Of a stretch of 35,129 bases of DNA, positions 1 through 8,452 are shown one piece after another. Positions within the stretch are counted from its first letter, which is position 1; every line of letters begins with the position of its first letter. The notes below the pieces were generated by a model. The model did not search any database and was not told where the DNA came from. It saw only the letters and a program-made list of their open reading frames with translations. This DNA is from Flavobacteriaceae bacterium (GTDB lineage Bacteria; Bacteroidota; Bacteroidia; Flavobacteriales; Flavobacteriaceae): positions 1 through 35,129 of the forward strand of contig NZIQ01000068.1 of the NCBI GenBank assembly GCA_002691685.1, written 5' to 3'. The position numbers were made by a program, and so were the translations under genes.

Positions 1-530
1 CCTATATTTCCCCAGAGTATCAGCAAAAACCAATGCCCTTATTTTTGTTGTGGAAGGGTATTATTCACACTACTCTGATGTATCCGAATCACAAATACCT
101 CATGGGTGGAGTCAGTATAAGCAATCAGTTTTCAAACTTTTCCAAGTCTTTGATGATTGAATTTATGCGATCGCATTACTGGGATGCCTTTGTAGCGCAG
201 TACATCCGTCCCAAAAAAGAATTCAAGGTGCGCTTAAACACTGAGGATAAGGAATTTATTTTTGACAGTACTAAGGCCGACCTCAACAAATTTGATCGTT
301 TAATCGCGGAGGTAGAACCAGGAAATCTTCGCTTACCTGTTTTGATCAAAAAGTACATCAAACAAAATGCGAGGGTAGTCGCCTTTAACGTAGATCCTTT
401 ATTCAACAATGCGGTAGACGGATTGATGTATATCAAGGTGTCAGATATTCCTAAGGAAACGGTTCGCCCCGTAATGGAAGAATTTCAGAAAAAGGTAGAG
501 CAGCTCTCTAAGGAATTAGCAACATCCTGA
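1..530 (+). CDS. Acyltransferase, C-terminal GNAT-like N-acyltransferase part (5' truncated by window)
   Basis: The reading frame is open from the first full codon at position 3, so the gene begins outside the window; the ATG at 33 is internal. What is visible is the last ~175 residues. The text LPVLIKKYIKQNARVVAFNVDPLF (read in two overlapping parts) followed by VDGLMYIKVSDIP resembles the end of the putative-hemolysin/GNAT N-acyltransferase family. In Bacteroidota this family is often fused behind a PlsC domain (OlsF-like enzymes making ornithine or glycine lipids). The N-terminal PlsC part would lie upstream and cannot be seen. The gene is convergent with the DUF6428 gene and overlaps its 3' end by 15 bp. 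Family assignment is from remembered family resemblance; the substrate is inference. Confidence 0.6.
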   Translation, partial: YISPEYQQKPMPLFLLWKGIIHTTLMYPNHKYLMGGVSISNQFSNFSKSLMIEFMRSHYWDAFVAQYIRPKKEFKVRLNTEDKEFIFDSTKADLNKFDRLIAEVEPGNLRLPVLIKKYIKQNARVVAFNVDPLFNNAVDGLMYIKVSDIPKETVRPVMEEFQKKVEQLSKELATS

Positions 531-1001
531 GCCAGGAGCACAACTTTCTTGAACTGCGCTAGCTTGAATCTCTACTCCACACACATCTTTGGCCTTGCAA
601 TCAGAGGCGACTTCTCCCAATTGTAGAATCAGTTTTTGCTCTGTTGCAACCATCGCTGAAATTTTTTGATTAGCAGTGTGAAAACGAGCATTTCCGTATT
701 CTATTTTTAGTGTGGCCTGGGGGTCAAAATACTGCACCTCTTGAACCCTTTTCAAAATCTGTATGGCTTTGGTGACACGCATTTTTCTCTTTTCTCGATT
801 GGGATTAGGATCTTCCCAAAGTTGAATGATGACCTCAGTCCACTGGTGTTGCTTACCACCACAGTCTACACTTTGAATCTTGCAATTTTTGACCTCGGTG
901 ATGTGAAAATCAATTTCTGCATAGGTGTTTGGATAATATTCAACACTTAATATCTTTCCTCTGTTGAGCTCTAATTGAGCTAAAAAATGTTCTAAAGTCA
1001 T
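516..1001 (-). CDS. DUF6428 family protein with Cys-rich tail
   Basis: A 161-residue soluble protein without signal peptide or membrane segment. The N-terminus MTLEHFLAQLELN and the hydrophobic/charged alternation match my recollection of DUF6428, a family found in Flavobacteriia next to ArsR-type regulators and arsenate-resistance genes. The C-terminus is rich in Cys (DCKAKDVC, then ESCAPGSGCC at the very end), which suggests thiol or metal/metalloid binding. Here no arsR, arsC or arsenite transporter is adjacent, so it is an orphan copy. The ATG at 999-1001 lies 10 bp from a perfect palindrome (1012-1035), suggesting repressor control. The 3' end overlaps the convergent acyltransferase gene by 15 bp. 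The biochemical function is unknown. Confidence 0.75.
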   Translation of the reverse strand: MTLEHFLAQLELNRGKILSVEYYPNTYAEIDFHITEVKNCKIQSVDCGGKQHQWTEVIIQLWEDPNPNREKRKMRVTKAIQILKRVQEVQYFDPQATLKIEYGNARFHTANQKISAMVATEQKLILQLGEVASDCKAKDVCGVEIQASAVQESCAPGSGCC

Positions 1002-1011
1002 ATCGTTTCAA

Positions 1012-1035
1012 ATTCATCGTAAAATTACGATGAAT
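1012..1035. promoter_or_regulatory. Perfect 11-2-11 inverted repeat, candidate operator
   Basis: ATTCATCGTAA, two bases AA, then TTACGATGAAT: both arms are exact reverse complements. It begins 10 bp before the DUF6428 start codon on the minus strand, within the 81-bp gap to the divergent PlsC gene. The size and placement fit a dimeric winged-helix repressor such as ArsR/SmtB. The regulator itself is not in the window, so the identity is inference. Confidence 0.6.
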
Positions 1036-1082
1036 AGCTTTATTTTCAAAAGTGTAAATTCGTAAATCCTAATTAATTTTTG

Positions 1083-2081
1083 ATGTTTTACACCTTTGTA
1101 AAATATTTTAATACTCTAACCCTCTTTTGTTATTACAAAAAAATCAATAGGGTTAATTACAAGCTAAAACCCAAAGGTAAAGGGGTGTTGTATTTAGCTA
1201 ATCATCAAAATGCACTCTTAGATGTTTTGATCATAGCCACTCGAATAAAAGAACCCATTTATTTTTTGACTAGGGGAGATGTTTTTGCCAATGCATTATT
1301 GAGAAGGATTTTCGGAACCCTCAATATGATTCCGATTTATCGCGTTCGCGACGGAAGAACGCAATTGGCTTTGAACGATGCCATTTTTGAAAAAACAGCA
1401 CAACTCTTGCATGAAGGTAAATCAGTACTCATTTTTCCAGAAGCCAGTCACAGTTTAGATAAACGAATTCGGAACATAAGTAAAGGGTTTACACGTATTT
1501 TGAACGCACACGCGCAGCTCGAGCGAAGTGAGCCTATAGCAGCCTGTTTAATCGGAGTCAATTATCACGCACCACAAGAATTAGGTGATCAAATGAGCCT
1601 TCATTTTTCAGACTATATCAATTTACCTCACAAGGTATTGGGTGCTGAGCAAACTCAAGAATTAGTTCAAGGTTTTACAAAAACCTTTAAAACCTTATCT
1701 CTTCATTTAGAGCCCAAAACATATGTGCGAGATTTTCAGTATTTACAAGATGTACAAGTCGATTTATCTGATCTTGAACAGGTTCGAAATGTCTTAAATC
1801 AAACATCAGAAAGACCTAAAGAAAAGTCAAATTCTCAGTTACAAAAAGGAATTCATAAATTGTGGTTTGCCCTGCCGTTGATACTCTACAAGTTGACCTT
1901 TGATAAGCTTGTCGATGAAGCCGAATTCGAAGGAACCTTTCGTTATGGTTTTATGGTACTTTTCTTTAGCCTTCTTTTTATTCTTTGTGCTTGCCTCCAT
2001 AATCCCATAGTGCTTATAGGGTTAACACTTTACGTGTTTATGGGTGTAATGCTAATCAAAAAATGGAGTCTTTTTCCTTAA
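1083..2081 (+). CDS. PlsC-like lysophospholipid/glycerol-phosphate acyltransferase
   Basis: A 332-residue protein with an N-terminal PlsC domain and two hydrophobic membrane segments near the C-terminus (about residues 280-330). The acyltransferase block I reads NHQNALLD at residues 40-47, an H-x5-D spacing common in the Bacteroidota branch rather than the classical H-x4-D. The block corresponding to FPEG reads FPEASHS near residue 118, with Ala in place of Gly. The likely role is acylation of glycerol phosphate or lysophosphatidate at the inner membrane. The ATG at 1083 was preferred over a TTG one codon upstream. The gene is divergent from DUF6428 and stops 3 bp before the convergent TM2 gene. 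The exact acceptor is not known. Confidence 0.8.
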   Translation: MFYTFVKYFNTLTLFCYYKKINRVNYKLKPKGKGVLYLANHQNALLDVLIIATRIKEPIYFLTRGDVFANALLRRIFGTLNMIPIYRVRDGRTQLALNDAIFEKTAQLLHEGKSVLIFPEASHSLDKRIRNISKGFTRILNAHAQLERSEPIAACLIGVNYHAPQELGDQMSLHFSDYINLPHKVLGAEQTQELVQGFTKTFKTLSLHLEPKTYVRDFQYLQDVQVDLSDLEQVRNVLNQTSERPKEKSNSQLQKGIHKLWFALPLILYKLTFDKLVDEAEFEGTFRYGFMVLFFSLLFILCACLHNPIVLIGLTLYVFMGVMLIKKWSLFP

Positions 2082-2084
2082 GGG

Positions 2085-2351
2085 CTAGAACCAAGATTTA
2101 TGCCCTACCACATAAGTGTTGTGAAATTCCTCATCTGATTTAGTGAGGTATACAATCCCTTCGATAAAGCCAATTACTGATGGAATCCATACAAAGGCTA
2201 CTCCGATTACAAGGCAAGATAAAATAGAACCTGCCAATGTAATTCCTAACAAGATGAGTCCTTCTCGTGTATAATTTAAAACGAACTTATGGATTCCTAA
2301 TCCACCAAAAAAGATTCCTGTTATTCCTGCGATGATTCTTTTGCCATCCAT
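2085..2351 (-). CDS. TM2 domain-containing membrane protein
   Basis: An 88-residue protein made of two membrane helices joined by a short polar loop. The N-terminal GITGIFFGGLGIHKF is the characteristic start of the TM2 domain, in which small residues and a G-x-H-K/R-F motif close the first helix. The second helix (SCLVIGVAFVWIPSVIGFIEG) is followed by a polar tail with YLTKSDEEF. TM2 proteins are small inner-membrane proteins of unsettled function. The gene follows the dehydrogenase gene after 56 bp and has a plausible promoter box of its own at 2383-2390. Confidence 0.85.
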   Translation of the reverse strand: MDGKRIIAGITGIFFGGLGIHKFVLNYTREGLILLGITLAGSILSCLVIGVAFVWIPSVIGFIEGIVYLTKSDEEFHNTYVVGHKSWF

Positions 2352-2382
2352 AAAAGTGTAAGATTAAAGATTGAGTTAAATA

Positions 2383-2417
2383 CAAATTTAGAGTATTCCA
2401 CTAAAAATTAATCACAA
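2383..2417 (-). promoter_or_regulatory. Candidate Bacteroidota promoter for the TM2 gene
   Basis: On the minus strand the box TAAATTTG (plus positions 2383-2390) fits TAnnTTTG and lies 31 bp before the ATG. A TTG at 2415-2417 is 24 bp upstream of it, one base longer than the usual 17-23, and overlaps the end of the dehydrogenase gene. This is a moderate match only. Confidence 0.4.
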
Positions 2418-3355
2418 TATAAATCTCGAATCTTTTCAGTAATGGTTTTGGCAAGCTTTCTATGACTCTCCACACTCCATCCAGCGACATGAGGACTTAA
2501 AATAACCCGATTTGACTGCAGAAGTGTAGTGAAGGCTTCTGGAAGATTTTCTTGTTCAAAAAAGTCCTCAAAAGATTTTTTTTCGAATTCCAAAACATCT
2601 AATCCCGCTGCTAATACATGGTTTGAATTCAAGGCGCTAATTAAATCTGCAGTAACTATGGCAGAGCCTCTCCCGGTATTGATGAGCCAAATAGGGTGTT
2701 TAAACTGCTTGATAAAGCTCAAATTGCACAGACCTTGTGTCAAGTCTGTATGAGGCAAATGCAAACTAAGAATCTCAACTTTTTCAAAAAATTCAACCAT
2801 TTCAACTTGTCGAGCGTAATCATCTCCAACATTGGCCTTGATGTCATAGCACAAAATCTCTAGGTCGAAACCTCTGAGTTTTCGAGCAAATTGTTTACCC
2901 ATATGACCGTAACCGATGATACCAACTGTTTTTCCATCGAGCTCTACACCTCGATTGCCTTCGCGATCCCAGCGACCAGTTCGAATCTCATTATCAGCCT
3001 TATTGAGTTTATTCAGTAGATTTAATAAAAGGCCTAAGGTGTGCTCTCCAACTGCATTTCGATTCCCTTCAGGCGCAGCTATGCAGTGTATGCCTTGTTG
3101 CTTAGCAAAGTCGAGGTCTATGTTTTCTGCACCTGCACCTACACGTCCAATGAATTTCAGATTTTTGGCAGCCGATAACACACTTTGATCAATGGGGATT
3201 CTGCTTCGAACAATAAGTCCTTGGTAGATTGAAATCTTGTCGATTAATTCTTGTTTTGAACAGTCAAAATCAAAATGATTTTCAAACCCCTGCGCGGCTA
3301 AATCTTCGTGAAGAACAGAATGGTTTTCATCGATATGCAAGACTTTTCTGCTCAA
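2408..3355 (-). CDS. D-2-hydroxyacid dehydrogenase (SerA-like)
   Basis: A 315-residue NAD-dependent D-isomer-specific 2-hydroxyacid dehydrogenase. The Rossmann motif VGIIGYGHMG is at residues 144-153. The catalytic Arg is in INTGRGSAIV (about 235) and the catalytic His in ILSPHVAGW (about 293). RVGAGAENID near 71-80 is the SerA-type substrate-loop signature. It lacks the C-terminal ACT domain of long PGDHs. It could be a phosphoglycerate or related 2-oxoacid dehydrogenase. The start is TTG at 3355, overlapping the mgtE stop as TTGA. No ATG lies close enough to serve, so translational coupling with mgtE is likely. It is the last gene of the serS-DUF4286-rsmA-mgtE run. Confidence 0.85.
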   Translation of the reverse strand: MSRKVLHIDENHSVLHEDLAAQGFENHFDFDCSKQELIDKISIYQGLIVRSRIPIDQSVLSAAKNLKFIGRVGAGAENIDLDFAKQQGIHCIAAPEGNRNAVGEHTLGLLLNLLNKLNKADNEIRTGRWDREGNRGVELDGKTVGIIGYGHMGKQFARKLRGFDLEILCYDIKANVGDDYARQVEMVEFFEKVEILSLHLPHTDLTQGLCNLSFIKQFKHPIWLINTGRGSAIVTADLISALNSNHVLAAGLDVLEFEKKSFEDFFEQENLPEAFTTLLQSNRVILSPHVAGWSVESHRKLAKTITEKIRDLYCD

Positions 3356-4704
3356 ATTCCCAAAATGAGTTTTGCAATCCAGAAGTAGATTAAAATACCA
3401 AAGATATCGTTACACGTGGTGATAAAAGGTCCTGTGGCAAGAGCAGGGTCTATTTTGTTTTTGTGCAAAAACATAGGAGTAAAGGTTCCGATAATCCCGG
3501 CAATAATTATGACGACAATAAGTGAAATAGAAATCGCAAGAGCACTAGCGAGACTTCCTTTCCAAATCCAAGTGCAAGCAAAAAGTAAAACAGCTAGAAT
3601 GATACCATTGAAAAGTGCGAGCAACATTTCTTTGAGGACACGGGGAAGAATACCTCCTTTGATGTCGTCATTGGCCAAACCTTGAACGATTATCGCACTA
3701 GATTGCACACCAACATTTCCTGCCATTGCAGCAATTAATGGCGTAAAGAAAAAGAGTAAGGCGTGTTTTGTGAGAATATCTTCAAAGCCACCCATTATAA
3801 CTGCTGCACCTAGACCTCCCAAGAGTCCGACAATCAACCATGGTAATCTCGCCTTAGTGAGTTCTAAAATACTGTCGCTAGCTTCAACGTCTTGGGTAAT
3901 ACCTGCCATTTGCTGATAATCTTTATCGGCTTCTTCTTTGATAACGTCTACAATATCGTCAATGGTAATACGACCTACAAGTCTGCGCATTTCATCAACC
4001 ACGGGTATGGCCTCCAAATCGTATTTGGCCATGATTTTTGCCACCTCTTCTGAATCTTCGTTGACCTCTACGTAATCTACCTTTTTAATATAAACGTCTT
4101 TGATGTGTGCCTTGTCTGGAGCCATCAAGAGATCTTTTAAGGATAGACGACCTTTAAGGGTGTTGTCGTCGTCAACCACATAAATTGAATGTACTCGAGT
4201 GACTTGACCAGCTTGTGCTCTCATTTCTCGAACGCAGTTATTGATGCTCCAATTTTCATTGACCCGAATCAATTCTTTAGCCATTAATCCACCTGCAGTA
4301 TCTTCATCGTATCGAAGAAGCTCAACAATTTCTGCGGCATGTTCTCTATCATTCAGATTTGAGATGACTTCTTTGGCAATCTCCTCGTCAAGTTCCGTAA
4401 TGATATCTACTGCATCATCGGTATCGAGTTCTGCAATTTCTGCAGCAATTTCTTCTGAGGTCAATTTAGCCAGAATATCTTCTCTTAAATCTTCATCGAG
4501 TTCTGTAAAAACATCTGCGGTTTTTTCCGAAGGAAAAAGCTTGACCAGATAGGTAGCCTCTTGCGGATTGAGCTCATTGATGACTTCTGCTAAATCTGCA
4601 TAATGCAAATCAGCGGTGCGCTTCAATAACATTTTTTTGTTCTTGGAGTTAATGGCCGATTGAATCTCGGTTAGAAATTCAGATGTTAATTTAAACGGTG
4701 TCAT
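3352..4704 (-). CDS. mgtE: Magnesium transporter MgtE
   Basis: A 450-residue Mg2+ channel of the inner membrane. The N-terminal helical domain (residues 1-~125) has the repeated MgtE pattern, for example [17 protein letters not shown] and the [18 protein letters not shown] segment. Two CBS domains follow (~130-255, with [19 protein letters not shown] and [20 protein letters not shown]). They are followed by five predicted membrane segments containing [20 protein letters not shown], the conserved pore region. The length equals the family norm. The ATG at 4704 was chosen over a TTG two codons upstream; it overlaps the rsmA end by 14 bp, implying coupled translation. In the family, the cytosolic domains sense Mg2+ and close the pore when Mg2+ is high. 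Confidence 0.95.
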   Translation of the reverse strand: MTPFKLTSEFLTEIQSAINSKNKKMLLKRTADLHYADLAEVINELNPQEATYLVKLFPSEKTADVFTELDEDLREDILAKLTSEEIAAEIAELDTDDAVDIITELDEEIAKEVISNLNDREHAAEIVELLRYDEDTAGGLMAKELIRVNENWSINNCVREMRAQAGQVTRVHSIYVVDDDNTLKGRLSLKDLLMAPDKAHIKDVYIKKVDYVEVNEDSEEVAKIMAKYDLEAIPVVDEMRRLVGRITIDDIVDVIKEEADKDYQQMAGITQDVEASDSILELTKARLPWLIVGLLGGLGAAVIMGGFEDILTKHALLFFFTPLIAAMAGNVGVQSSAIIVQGLANDDIKGGILPRVLKEMLLALFNGIILAVLLFACTWIWKGSLASALAISISLIVVIIIAGIIGTFTPMFLHKNKIDPALATGPFITTCNDIFGILIYFWIAKLILGI

Positions 4705-5491
4705 TTGCAATGGCTTGGGTCAATTCCACAAACTCTCTTACGCTGAGTTGTTCAGGTCTGGCGGTAAAGATACGTTCTTCTGATAGAATTGGACTTATAC
4801 CAAAGGATTTCAGGCTGTTTCGCAGGGTTTTACGTCTTTGATTAAAAGCTGTTTTTACCACAGAAAAGAATAGCCTTTCATCGACCCCAAGCTCATAATT
4901 TTCTTTGCGTTTTAAACGGATAACTCCGGACTGCACCTTAGGGGGGGGATCAAAAACTTGAGGATGCACCGTGAATAAATAATCACATTCGTAAAATGCT
5001 TGTGTCAAAACACTGAGTATGCCATAAGTTTTACTTCCAGGTTTCTCGCAAATTCGCTTAGCCACTTCTTTTTGAAACATACCACTGAATTCGGGAATAC
5101 TAGAACGAAATTCTAAAACTTTAAATACGATTTGACTGGAGATATTATAGGGAAAATTCCCAGTAATTGCCCAAGGCATTTCTCCCAATAATTCCTTCAA
5201 ATTAAGCCTTAAAAAATCACCTTCTAAAATGCGAAGATTCTCAGCCTGCATGTTTTTTTGAAGGTATGCGATAGACTCTTTGTCGATGTCTAATGCTATA
5301 ATTTGTTGTTTACGCTCAATAAGGTATTTGGTGAGCACACCCATACCGGGACCGATTTCTAAAATATGGTCATATGAAGTTTCACTTAAGGTCTCTGCAA
5401 TTTTTTGAGCGATGTTTTCATCTTTTAAAAAGTGCTGTCCGTAGTGTTTTTTGGCACTGACCTTGTCACTTTTTTTATTGAAACGCTTCAT
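4691..5491 (-). CDS. rsmA: 16S rRNA (adenine1518/1519-N6)-dimethyltransferase RsmA/KsgA
   Basis: A 266-residue SAM-dependent methyltransferase that dimethylates two adjacent adenines in helix 45 of 16S rRNA during 30S maturation. The diagnostic N-terminal motif HYGQHFLKD is at residues 16-24 and the SAM-binding [11 protein letters not shown] at about 44-54. The catalytic motif IV reads NFPYNISSQ, the Bacteroidota variant of NLPY. The C-terminal helical domain includes [13 protein letters not shown]. The start ATG overlaps the DUF4286 stop by one base (TAATG), and the end overlaps mgtE. The gene pair rsmA-mgtE is typical of Flavobacteriia. Confidence 0.96.
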   Translation of the reverse strand: MKRFNKKSDKVSAKKHYGQHFLKDENIAQKIAETLSETSYDHILEIGPGMGVLTKYLIERKQQIIALDIDKESIAYLQKNMQAENLRILEGDFLRLNLKELLGEMPWAITGNFPYNISSQIVFKVLEFRSSIPEFSGMFQKEVAKRICEKPGSKTYGILSVLTQAFYECDYLFTVHPQVFDPPPKVQSGVIRLKRKENYELGVDERLFFSVVKTAFNQRRKTLRNSLKSFGISPILSEERIFTARPEQLSVREFVELTQAIANDTV

Positions 5492-5802
5492 TATGAGCTA
5501 AGGTGTTCAATTTGTTCTAAGGTTGTTTTGAAAAGAAGCACCTGATCACCGAAGCCCTCTGCTACCATTTGGTCAAAACCTTGGGCGTGCTCTTCTAAAA
5601 ACGACAGTAATCTTTCTTGTGAGCTGGTCGTGCACTGAATTGAAAAAGAAGGAGCTTCGTTTAAAGGTGCATATATCTTACAATATTTGACGTCTGTAAA
5701 AAAGTTTGTTTTCATCAAACCTTCTAAAAACGACGGAGTGAATGTTTGCCAAGAGTTGAGTTGACTAGGTTCTACGACTGCTGTTATATTGTAGATGATC
5801 AT
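5491..5802 (-). CDS. DUF4286 family protein
   Basis: A 103-residue soluble protein beginning [13 protein letters not shown], with the later block [19 protein letters not shown]. This matches the small DUF4286 family, which in Bacteroidota sits between serS and rsmA. It looks like a compact alpha/beta (ferredoxin-like) fold with no signal peptide and no clear catalytic residues. Its stop overlaps the rsmA start by one base and it follows serS by 14 bp, so it is part of the same transcript. The function is not established; the conserved company of rsmA suggests a role around ribosome or tRNA metabolism, which is inference only. Confidence 0.85.
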   Translation of the reverse strand: MIIYNITAVVEPSQLNSWQTFTPSFLEGLMKTNFFTDVKYCKIYAPLNEAPSFSIQCTTSSQERLLSFLEEHAQGFDQMVAEGFGDQVLLFKTTLEQIEHLSS

Positions 5803-5816
5803 TTTTTAATGAAGAA

Positions 5817-7088
5817 TTAATCGATACGATCAAAGCCTGTGTAGGTTTGAAGTACTTTAGGAATAGCAATCCCTTCTACACTTTGATTGTTTTCTAAAAG
5901 CGCAGCTAAAACACGGGGTAGGGCCAATGCACTTCCGTTTAAGGTATGGCACAACTGCTTTTTACCTTCTTTGTTTTTGTATCTCAACTTTAAACGATTC
6001 GCTTGAAAAGTTTCAAAGTTCGAGACCGAAGAAATTTCTAACCAGCGCTGCTGGGCTGCCGACCAAACCTCAAAATCATAGGTTAGGGCAGAGGTGAACC
6101 CTAAATCGCCACCGCAAAGCCTGAGTATACGGTAAGGGAGTTCAAGTTCTGCCAAAATACCTTTGACATGTTCGACCATTTCTTCGAGGGCTTGATACGA
6201 ATTCTCTTGCGTTTCTACGCGAACGATTTCCACTTTATCAAATTGATGTAATCTATTTAGTCCTCTAACATGGGCCCCATAACTTCCGGCTTCTCTTCGA
6301 AAGCAAGGCGTGTAACCCGTATATTTTATGGGTAGCTCCTCTGCGTTTAGAAGTTCGTCTCTAAGCAAATTGGTAATCGGTACTTCAGCAGTAGGAATGA
6401 GGTATAAATCATCATTGCCAACATGGTACATTTGACCCTCTTTGTCAGGAAGTTGACCTGTGCCGTATCCCGAAGCCTCGTTGACCAAATGAGGAACTTG
6501 AGTCTCTCGATATCCCGCAGCGGTATTTTTATCTAAAAAGTAGCTGATTAAGGCGCGTTGTAATCGGGCACCTCTGCCCGTATATACCGGAAATCCTGCT
6601 CCAGATATCTTTACGCCCAATTCAAAATCTATGAGTTCGTATTTTTTAGCGAGTTCCCAGTGTGGCTGTGCCTTGTCGTCAAGTATTGTCGGTTTAGCTT
6701 CTTCAAAAACAACTTGGTTATCGCTATCGTCTTGACCTTTTGGAACATCCTTATGGGGAATATTTGGTATTTGATACAAAAACTCTTGAAGCGCAGCTTG
6801 TTTTTCGTTCAGTTGCTCTTGTAATTTTTTACTCGCTTCTTTGAGTGCTGCAGTTTGTACTTTTAGGGTATTGGCTTCTTCTGCTTTACCAGTTTTAAAA
6901 AGCATTCCTATTTCTTTGGCGATTTGATTGGATTTTGCCAAACATTCATCCAGCTCGGTTTGAATACCTCTTCTACTTGCGTCAAGTGTGACGATGGCAT
7001 CAAGTTGCTCTTGCGCATCAACACCTCTTTTTTGAAGGGCATCAACATAATGTTCCTTGTGTTGTCTTATGTTTTGAAGTTCTAACAT
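5817..7088 (-). CDS. serS: Seryl-tRNA synthetase
   Basis: A 423-residue class II aminoacyl-tRNA synthetase charging tRNA-Ser with serine in the cytoplasm. The N-terminal ~110 residues form the long coiled-coil arm that recognises the tRNA-Ser variable arm (EIGMLFKTGKAEEANTLK and neighbours). The catalytic core carries motif 2 (CFRREAGSYGAHVRGLNR) and motif 3 (HTLNGSALALPRVLAALLE), and TAEVPITNL is the serine-binding TxE motif. The length is normal. A promoter box lies 17-24 bp before the ATG, making serS the likely first gene of the serS-DUF4286-rsmA-mgtE-dehydrogenase transcript. Confidence 0.97.
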   Translation of the reverse strand: MLELQNIRQHKEHYVDALQKRGVDAQEQLDAIVTLDASRRGIQTELDECLAKSNQIAKEIGMLFKTGKAEEANTLKVQTAALKEASKKLQEQLNEKQAALQEFLYQIPNIPHKDVPKGQDDSDNQVVFEEAKPTILDDKAQPHWELAKKYELIDFELGVKISGAGFPVYTGRGARLQRALISYFLDKNTAAGYRETQVPHLVNEASGYGTGQLPDKEGQMYHVGNDDLYLIPTAEVPITNLLRDELLNAEELPIKYTGYTPCFRREAGSYGAHVRGLNRLHQFDKVEIVRVETQENSYQALEEMVEHVKGILAELELPYRILRLCGGDLGFTSALTYDFEVWSAAQQRWLEISSVSNFETFQANRLKLRYKNKEGKKQLCHTLNGSALALPRVLAALLENNQSVEGIAIPKVLQTYTGFDRID

Positions 7089-7104
7089 GCCGCAGAAATT
7101 TTGA

Positions 7105-7134
7105 CAAAAGTAAAACCTTAATTTTAGTTTGAAA
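7105..7134 (-). promoter_or_regulatory. Promoter of serS
   Basis: On the minus strand TACTTTTG (plus 7105-7112) is an exact TAnnTTTG box. A TTTC at plus 7131-7134, 18 bp further upstream, approximates the TTTG element. The predicted start of transcription is only about 10 nt before the serS ATG, so the leader would be very short. The box sits in the 35-bp gap after the HTTM gene. Confidence 0.55.
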
Positions 7135-8452
7135 GCGGTTTAGGTAAAATCCATGAATTATGCCCAAAATAATTCCAGGTTGTATTTGCCAAATCTACGT
7201 TTGGATCAATAAACTCGGAAGAAGGTCCTCTATTGACACTGACCCTTGACTTCACATGTATCGCTACTTGTTTACCTCTCTCCTTGTATTCTTCTTTGAG
7301 TCGCTGACTAAATTGCCAAATGTAATCAGGGAGTGTACTTAACCGACTAATTTGTTTTGGAGTTAAGTATTGATTTAAATCTACTGTTTCTCTTCTACCT
7401 GTTTTGATATCGGTGACAAAAAATTGAATACTTCCCTGTCTTGTTCTGAGCATCATACGCCAGCTCAGGCGATGACCTTCCTCAGTCCAAAGCACATCCC
7501 CTTGAATAAAATGATGCCTGAGAGGCAGTGCTAATTGAATTACAAAGTGAATTAATAATAACAGGCTAACAAGCAAAGTATTATTGGGTTGAACGTTTTT
7601 ATATTGCTGATTAAAATGACTGTAGATCCTTTTTGTTTTTGACCTAAGCCATAAGGGATCAATAAAAAACAACATAAATGCCAAAGACATATAGGGGAAT
7701 ATACCAATTTGAAAAACAATACTGTTGAAGAGGTGAAAGAAAAAAGAAAGTGCAATAGCTACGAATCTTGTGGGTTTATACAATAGCGCAGGAATGATAA
7801 ATGCATCGTAAATAATCCCGAAATAGGCTACACTGTATTTGGTAAAGGGGTATTGCAATAAAGGACCAATAATCGGCATATTCTTTTTACTGCCTAGTAA
7901 AATATCTATAAAGCCGAGGTTTAACCAATCGTTGTAGAGCTTGGCAATGGAGGCGAATTCATAAACAATCAGTAATTGAAAGATGACAAAAAGCTTGATA
8001 TAAGCGGGCATTTGATTTTTTCTGAATGTTCTGTTTTGTTTTACATCCAAAGAGACATCGCTATGCGCATCGCTCAGAGACATCGCAAAGGCGAGAATCA
8101 TAAGTAAATAGTAGTGATTGTTGTAGGATGTTTTTTGCATCAAATAGACAGCACTCCACATTATGGCAAATAAAAAGCTGCTCAATCGAAAGCGATAGCC
8201 GAGTAAAATTCCCCATCCGCAAAGGCCCATAATAAAGAAGTAGATGTACATGCCATTACCAGCTAGAGGCTGTAAAAAATCAAAACCGATAAAATTAAAG
8301 GTGAATTCTGGATTCATCAGAGTGCTTTTAACCCATCCTGTAAGAAGGGCTCCCCAAGATTCTGCCACGACTAAAAGACCAAAGCAAATTCGAAAAAGAA
8401 TAAGTCCGATATTATCTACAGGTCGAAATAAGTAGTAGTTAAGTCGTTTCAA
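7124..8452 (-). CDS. HTTM domain membrane protein (gamma-carboxylase-like)
   Basis: A 442-residue integral membrane protein. The N-terminus RPVDNIGLILFRICFGLLV and the segment SYNNHYYLLMILAFAMSLSD match the HTTM domain, a membrane domain shared with the vitamin K-dependent gamma-glutamyl carboxylase family and common in marine Flavobacteriia. Around six or seven hydrophobic segments occupy residues 1-~310, followed by a ~130-residue polar C-terminal part with the WRMMLRTRQGSIQFFVTD block typical of the long members. The start codon is TTG at 8452, overlapping the ribF end by 14 bp; no better start exists before the conserved domain. The physiological substrate in bacteria is not known. Confidence 0.85.
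   Translation of the reverse strand: MKRLNYYLFRPVDNIGLILFRICFGLLVVAESWGALLTGWVKSTLMNPEFTFNFIGFDFLQPLAGNGMYIYFFIMGLCGWGILLGYRFRLSSFLFAIMWSAVYLMQKTSYNNHYYLLMILAFAMSLSDAHSDVSLDVKQNRTFRKNQMPAYIKLFVIFQLLIVYEFASIAKLYNDWLNLGFIDILLGSKKNMPIIGPLLQYPFTKYSVAYFGIIYDAFIIPALLYKPTRFVAIALSFFFHLFNSIVFQIGIFPYMSLAFMLFFIDPLWLRSKTKRIYSHFNQQYKNVQPNNTLLVSLLLLIHFVIQLALPLRHHFIQGDVLWTEEGHRLSWRMMLRTRQGSIQFFVTDIKTGRRETVDLNQYLTPKQISRLSTLPDYIWQFSQRLKEEYKERGKQVAIHVKSRVSVNRGPSSEFIDPNVDLANTTWNYFGHNSWILPKPLSN

Noticed and set aside
4241-4552. 103-codon open frame opposite mgtE
   Set aside because: It is antisense to the conserved MgtE N-domain and almost entirely Ser/Ile, as expected from the reverse complement of acidic codons.
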